Shown one piece after another: positions 8,373-11,961 of a stretch of 11,961 nt of DNA. The position numbers were made by a program, and so were the translations under genes. Numbering within the stretch: position 1 is the first letter of the stretch; each line of letters starts with the position of its first letter. Source of the DNA: Lobulomyces angularis (taxonomy: Eukaryota; Chytridiomycota; Chytridiomycetes; Lobulomycetales; Lobulomycetaceae); NCBI GenBank assembly GCA_027604685.1, contig JADHYX010000211.1:15678-27638 (forward strand), given 5' to 3'. Under the pieces are notes generated by a model. It ran no database searches, was not told the origin of the DNA, and saw only the letters and a list, made by a program, of their open reading frames with translations.

Positions 8373-11300
8373 ATGACGACCTTAACCTTGGATCTACCTG
8401 AGCTGGTCAGCGTCTGCATACCCGAAGTTGAGCATCAGTATTATGGCACCTACCATTTTAAGCAAACTGAAAACCTTTCTGACATAAAAAGTTTAAATTT
8501 TAACAAACTACACAATACAACAAATTTTTCTAAAGAAAATTATATTCAAAGTAGTAAAGTCGAGCAGGATATTCCCAGATCCGAAAAATTGCTTGAATAT
8601 GTGATGAAAAATGACAACCAAAGTTTAATTCAATTATTGAAAGAAACTTCTTCAACGACTGAAAGTGAAACTGACTGTATCGATTTAAACTTTACAGAAA
8701 ATTCTGCTGGTTTACTTCCTATTCATTATGCTAGTTCTAGAGGGTTCCTATTAGTTGTAAAAACTTTGATAGAAATTGGAGGAGCAGATGTAAATGCAGT
8801 TGACAAAGAAAATGAGGTTTTTATATATTTTTTCTAACACTCCAAAGTGTAATTTTTTTTTTTTTTTTTTTTTAGAGTGCATTGTATAAAGCATCACACA
8901 ATGGACATCTTGAAGTTATGACTTACTTAATATCAAAAGGTGCATCAGTTGATATACAAGACCAAGAAGGGTGGAGTAGTTTACATAATTGTTCAAGTAG
9001 AGGATTTAAAGATTGCGTTGAATTGTTACTTTTGAAAAAGTGTGAAATTGACGTTCAATCGACAACTGGTTTTACACCATTAAGTATAAAATTATTATTG
9101 GGCAGTCTTTTTTATTTTTCTTATAACATGAACATTGTAGTGGTGGCTTGCTCTAAAGGATACTCCGATATTACTCTAATATTGCTACGAAATAATGCAA
9201 ATCCATTACTAAAAAATAAAGTTGGCGAATATGCTTATGACTTAGCTTCACAAAATGAGCATGCATACATATGCGACGTTTTAGAAACGGCGGAAAAAAT
9301 GAAAAATGGTTATTAATTAAATGGAAATTATTTTTGTTAACCTCACGTTTAGATAACCAACCAATAACTCACTCTACATTTTATGAATTAATATACGAGT
9401 ACCAGTGCACCACTATGTTTACGTCTAAGTTTTCAAATCAAAATTTGTCGAAACCTGATAAACAGACGTTTACCAATAAACTGAATCAACCAAAAGCTAA
9501 ATCTCAGGTACAGCTGCCATCGAAAGATTGGTTTTGGCTAAGTGACTGGAAGTTAGATTTAAATCATCCACTGGTAGACCCTGAAACTGGTTGGCAGTAT
9601 AGTAGGAATTTGGAAGATCAAGTTTGGCAAAAAAAACTTCCAAATTCTAGCCTTTTTGGTGGAAATGTTGGTGCAGTTTATCGTAGAAGAAGATGGATTA
9701 GAATTAGAAAGTTGAGAAGGGATTTTTTTGACGCTGAAAGTGAATTAACTGATGCGGATTATTTAATTACTGCACAAAATATGTTTAAAAATTTTTTCAA
9801 AGATGAAGACTTTATTTCCAACGAATTAGAATTAGATGAAAGTTTTCAGATGAGTCAGAATATAATTCAAGTGTTGCTAGACGGAATTAAAGGTTTGTAT
9901 TTTGTAAAGAAAAAAAAAATTTATGTGTTTTAATTATTTTTTTACATTATTTTTATTTATGTTATTTGCATTTAATTTTTATAGATGATGTGGATTTAAG
10001 AAGAAAAAAGTCAGCTATTAATATGGCAAATAATCTGTTAGAAAAAGCTGAACAATTTAAAGTTGCACTAGAAAATAGGGAAAAAATTAGAAAATCTAAA
10101 GGAAAAGAAACAGAAGTGCTTCTTTCACCGACCACTCTACAGAAACAGCGGGTATACATATTTAAATTAGAAGCATATCATTTTATTAAAAAAATAAAAT
10201 TATCATTTATGTACTAAACAAGGATGAAATGGGTAAGAAGTAATAGAAAAAAATTTTTTTTTCTTTTTTTACTTAATTGTATCTATAAAAAATAGTTTTC
10301 TTATACTCCTAAATTTTTTTTTTTTTTTTCCATTTTTTTCTTCCTTTTCCTTTCGTTTTCTTTTTTTGGTTGTTTTTATAGAAGCAATAAATGTTGTTGA
10401 TACTGAACCTACTTCTTCTAATATGGTGAAAAACAGAATTCACAATATGGATGGTAAATAAAATAAAAAATTAAAATAGTAGGATTCTTAGTTCCAACAA
10501 ACAACAACTGTACTATGTTTACTAATAAAAAAAAAAAAGAAGATTTTTTAGAGCGTGAAAATGAAAGTGAAAGATATTTTGAGCAATCAGCAACGAATTA
10601 CAGTGAAAAAAATGGGATAAATTTTTTTAGTAAGGGAATAATGGAAAAAAAGGAACATAGTGACGGAAGTGATGGCAAAGAAAAAGTTTTAGTTAAGTCA
10701 AAAAACAGAGAAATACCAATTAAAAACTTGGTTGTAAATAATCTGAATGCATCTTCTTCAGCAGCGGGATCCAATTCAAATCTTACAACTTCACCTCTTG
10801 GTATGCTACAGAAAAACAATTAAAATAAATAATAAATAAATGAATAATTTTGTTTATTTTTTTAATTTTTATTTTTGTTTCTAAAAATAAAAGGAATGAC
10901 TCCCCCAACAGGGTGGCAATTAGATTCTGAAGTTGATGATTGCACATTTTGTAAACTAAAATTCAATTTTTTTTTTAGAAGGCATCATTGTCGGTAAACA
11001 AAAAAAACAATTTAAAACTAATATCAAAAAATTTATAAAGATAAAATTTTTTTTTTTATTTAATTTATTTAAATTTAATTCCTTTTTTTTTTTAAAAAAA
11101 AAAATATATCAGTTGGTGTGGAAAAATTTTTTGTAATGATTGTAGTTCAAAAAAGTTTATAATTAAAAAAGCAGAAGACTTTACTAGAGTAAATTTGCAT
11201 GAAGTAACTAGTGACCTGTTTGAAGACGTTGTTAATAACCGTACACCAGAGCGAGTTTGCGATAGTTGTTATAATATATTGACAAACAAAGATGATGACA

Positions 11301-11679
11301 ATGACTTTTTTCATGAAGCAGATGATGAAGATTCACTTACGAGAAGTATAATTAGAGAATGTCCAGTTTGTTTAAAATCATTTTCGGACATTGGAGAATC
11401 CAGTGAAGACCATTTAAATCAATGTTTAGGAAAAACTAAAGTTGAAATAAAAGGTATCAAAATAAATTTCAATAAAATTATAAAAAAATTTTTTCTGTTT
11501 CAGGAAATAGGTATCTTGTTGGAGATTGGGATAGCAGTGTTTCAGGAGATTGTTGCATTTGTTTTGATGAGTTTTCTAAAGGTGATAAGATCGCTAGACT
11601 AAACTGCCTTTGTGTCTATCACGAAGAATGTATTAAAAGTTGGTTTAGATGTAGTGCAACTTGCCCAGTCCATGTATAA
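8373..11679 (+). CDS. ankyrin-DysF-FYVE-C2HC-RING protein, probable PI3P-binding E3 ubiquitin ligase
   Basis: Exons: 8373-8816, 8876-9083, 9141-9308, 9353-9892, 9985-10151, 10223-10232, 10382-10453, 10540-10800, 10894-10993, 11113-11453, 11504-11679. They total 2487 nt, 828 aa, all phases consistent. Domains: ankyrin repeats at about 112-274 (LLPIHYASSRG, SALYKASHNGH, SSLHNCSSRGF, TPLMVACSKGY); DysF at 332-393 (DWFWLSDW, then D-P-E-T-G-W-Q-Y, then VYRRRRWIRIR); a polar linker; FYVE at 631-713 with W-Q-L-D, RRHHCR, WCGKIFC and RVCDSC; a small finger C740-C743-H757-C761; and a RING at 787-827. RING ligands are C787, C790, C805, C807, H810, C813, C824 and H827, as in ZNRF1/2, with I789, W817 and P825 at E2-contact positions. 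FYVE plus RING resembles yeast Pib1. Expected role: ubiquitination at endosomal/vacuolar membranes, with ankyrin repeats binding partners. DysF may contact membrane lipid, as in Pex30 and TECPR1. Function is inferred. Confidence 0.9.
8853..8873 (+). repeat. T21 polypyrimidine tract of intron 1
   Basis: An uninterrupted T run ends two bases before the acceptor AG at 8874-8875 in the first intron of the ankyrin/RING gene (8817-8875, donor GTTTTT after codon GAG, phase 0). A TCTAAC branch-like motif precedes it at about 8832-8837. Splicing joins D-K-E-N-E to S-A-L-Y-K-A-S, continuing the ankyrin repeat. Confidence 0.8.
9084..9140 (+). other. 57-nt stop-free intron inside an ankyrin repeat
   Basis: Donor GTATAA, acceptor TTGTAG, phase 1. 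The length is 19 codons without an in-frame stop. Splicing turns the start of the fourth repeat into T-P-L-M-V-A-C-S-K-G-Y, the standard ankyrin helix pattern. Without splicing a hydrophobic 19-residue insert separates T-P-L from A-C-S-K-G. Confidence 0.85.
10223..10232 (+). other. 10-nt microexon of the ankyrin/RING gene
   Basis: The exon GATGAAATGG encodes Asp-Glu-Met and the first base of a Glu codon. The upstream intron (10152-10222) ends with a textbook branch site and acceptor, TACTAAACAAG. The downstream intron (10233-10381) starts GTAAGA and ends TTTTTATAG. Exon 5 ends in phase 0 (codon CGG). Exon 7 begins AAGCAATAA, which would read Lys-Gln-stop in phase 0 but is open in phase 1. Only this microexon supplies the needed base. 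Confidence 0.82.
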
Positions 11680-11791
11680 AGTTTGTATATTTTTTTTTGA
11701 TTTTTGTGTAAAAAACCATTGTTCACTTTTAATCATTATTGTTTTTTTTGTTTTCCTTTTTAATTAATTCATACTTTATTTAATATTAGCT

Positions 11792-11829
11792 TTATTATTA
11801 TCATTATTATTATTATACTATTATTATTC
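11792..11829. repeat. imperfect (TTA)n microsatellite
   Basis: Tandem TTA/ATT units interrupted by single TCA and ACT units, in the 3' flank about 110 bases after the stop codon at 11677-11679. Confidence 0.85.
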
Positions 11830-11897
11830 TCATTTTAAGCAGTAGTTTGTATGAAATCAAAAAAAAAAAAAAAAAATTAAAAATATTTTATAAAATT

Positions 11898-11903
11898 AAT
11901 AAA
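11898..11903 (+). terminator. candidate poly(A) signal AATAAA
   Basis: AATAAA, overlapping a second AAATAAAA, lies about 220 bases after the TAA stop of the ankyrin/RING gene. In this A-rich context the hexamer is weak evidence; another lies near 11947. Confidence 0.35.
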
Positions 11904-11961
11904 TAAAAGTTTTAAAAATAAAAAAAAAAATTATATTAAATATTTAATAAAGCAATTTTTG

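Larger units (their letters stand above)
11680..11961. other. 3' flank of the ankyrin/RING gene
   Basis: No coding sequence seen on either strand. It contains T-rich runs, a TTA microsatellite, an A17 run near 11860-11876, and AATAAA-type hexamers toward the right edge. Confidence 0.6.

Noticed and set aside
8373..9316. Independent short ankyrin-repeat gene ending at the TAA near 9316
   Set aside because: A frame-keeping GT...AG intron (9309-9352) joins it to the DysF part, and the whole 11-exon model sums to complete codons.
10598..10819. Minus-strand open frame of 73 codons
   Set aside because: Antisense to exon 8 of the ankyrin/RING gene, which is the frame-consistent reading.
11454..11602. 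Frameshifted or broken RING (pseudogene)
   Set aside because: The apparent frame change is removed by a clear intron, 11454-11503 (GTATCA...TTTCAG), which restores the NRYLV linker and a full RING.
1..11961. CRISPR array, insertion sequence, transposon ends or rRNA
   Set aside because: No regularly spaced repeats, no transposase or reverse-transcriptase reading frame, and no rRNA-like sequence seen.

Overview
The window is strongly AT-rich eukaryotic nuclear DNA. It is full of homopolymer A/T tracts and tightly packed with genes that are cut by many very short spliceosomal introns. I infer 28 introns, mostly 44-119 nt, with GT...AG ends and T-rich or TACTAA/TTAAC-like 3' parts. Protein style suggests a fungus, probably an early-diverging AT-rich lineage: a fungal-looking F-box, a DysF domain of peroxin type, and a Pib1-like FYVE/RING tail. 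The standard genetic code fits, with TAA, TGA and TAG all used as stops. The lineage is inference; other AT-rich protists are not excluded.

Layout: (a) 19-86, minus, one short exon of a gene running off the left edge, not identified. (b) 251-2385, minus, an 8-exon WD40-repeat protein of the WDR44 family (590 aa). (c) 2386-2922, intergenic, with weak hints of short plus-strand exons. (d) 2923-5574, minus, a 6-exon F-box/leucine-rich-repeat protein (775 aa in the preferred model). (e) 6064-7817, minus, a 7-exon CDP-diacylglycerol synthase (456 aa) with a complete family signature. (f) 7818-8372, a divergent promoter region. (g) 8373-11679, plus, an 11-exon protein of 828 aa joining ankyrin repeats, a DysF domain, a FYVE finger, a small C2HC finger and a ZNRF-type RING. 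Every model keeps reading frame across all junctions and totals a whole number of codons.

Functional theme (inference): three of the four complete genes touch membrane lipids or endosomal trafficking. These are CDP-DAG supply for phosphatidylinositol, a PI3P-binding FYVE ubiquitin ligase, and a relative of the Rab11-binding protein WDR44. The F-box protein and the RING protein are both ubiquitin-ligase components. Nothing shows that the genes are co-regulated.

Most striking are the ankyrin-DysF-FYVE-C2HC-RING architecture and, inside that gene, a 10-nt microexon that is obligatory for frame. Skipping it would give an immediate stop and separate the ankyrin/DysF half from the FYVE/RING half. 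Two further introns are multiples of three without stops and interrupt conserved domains.
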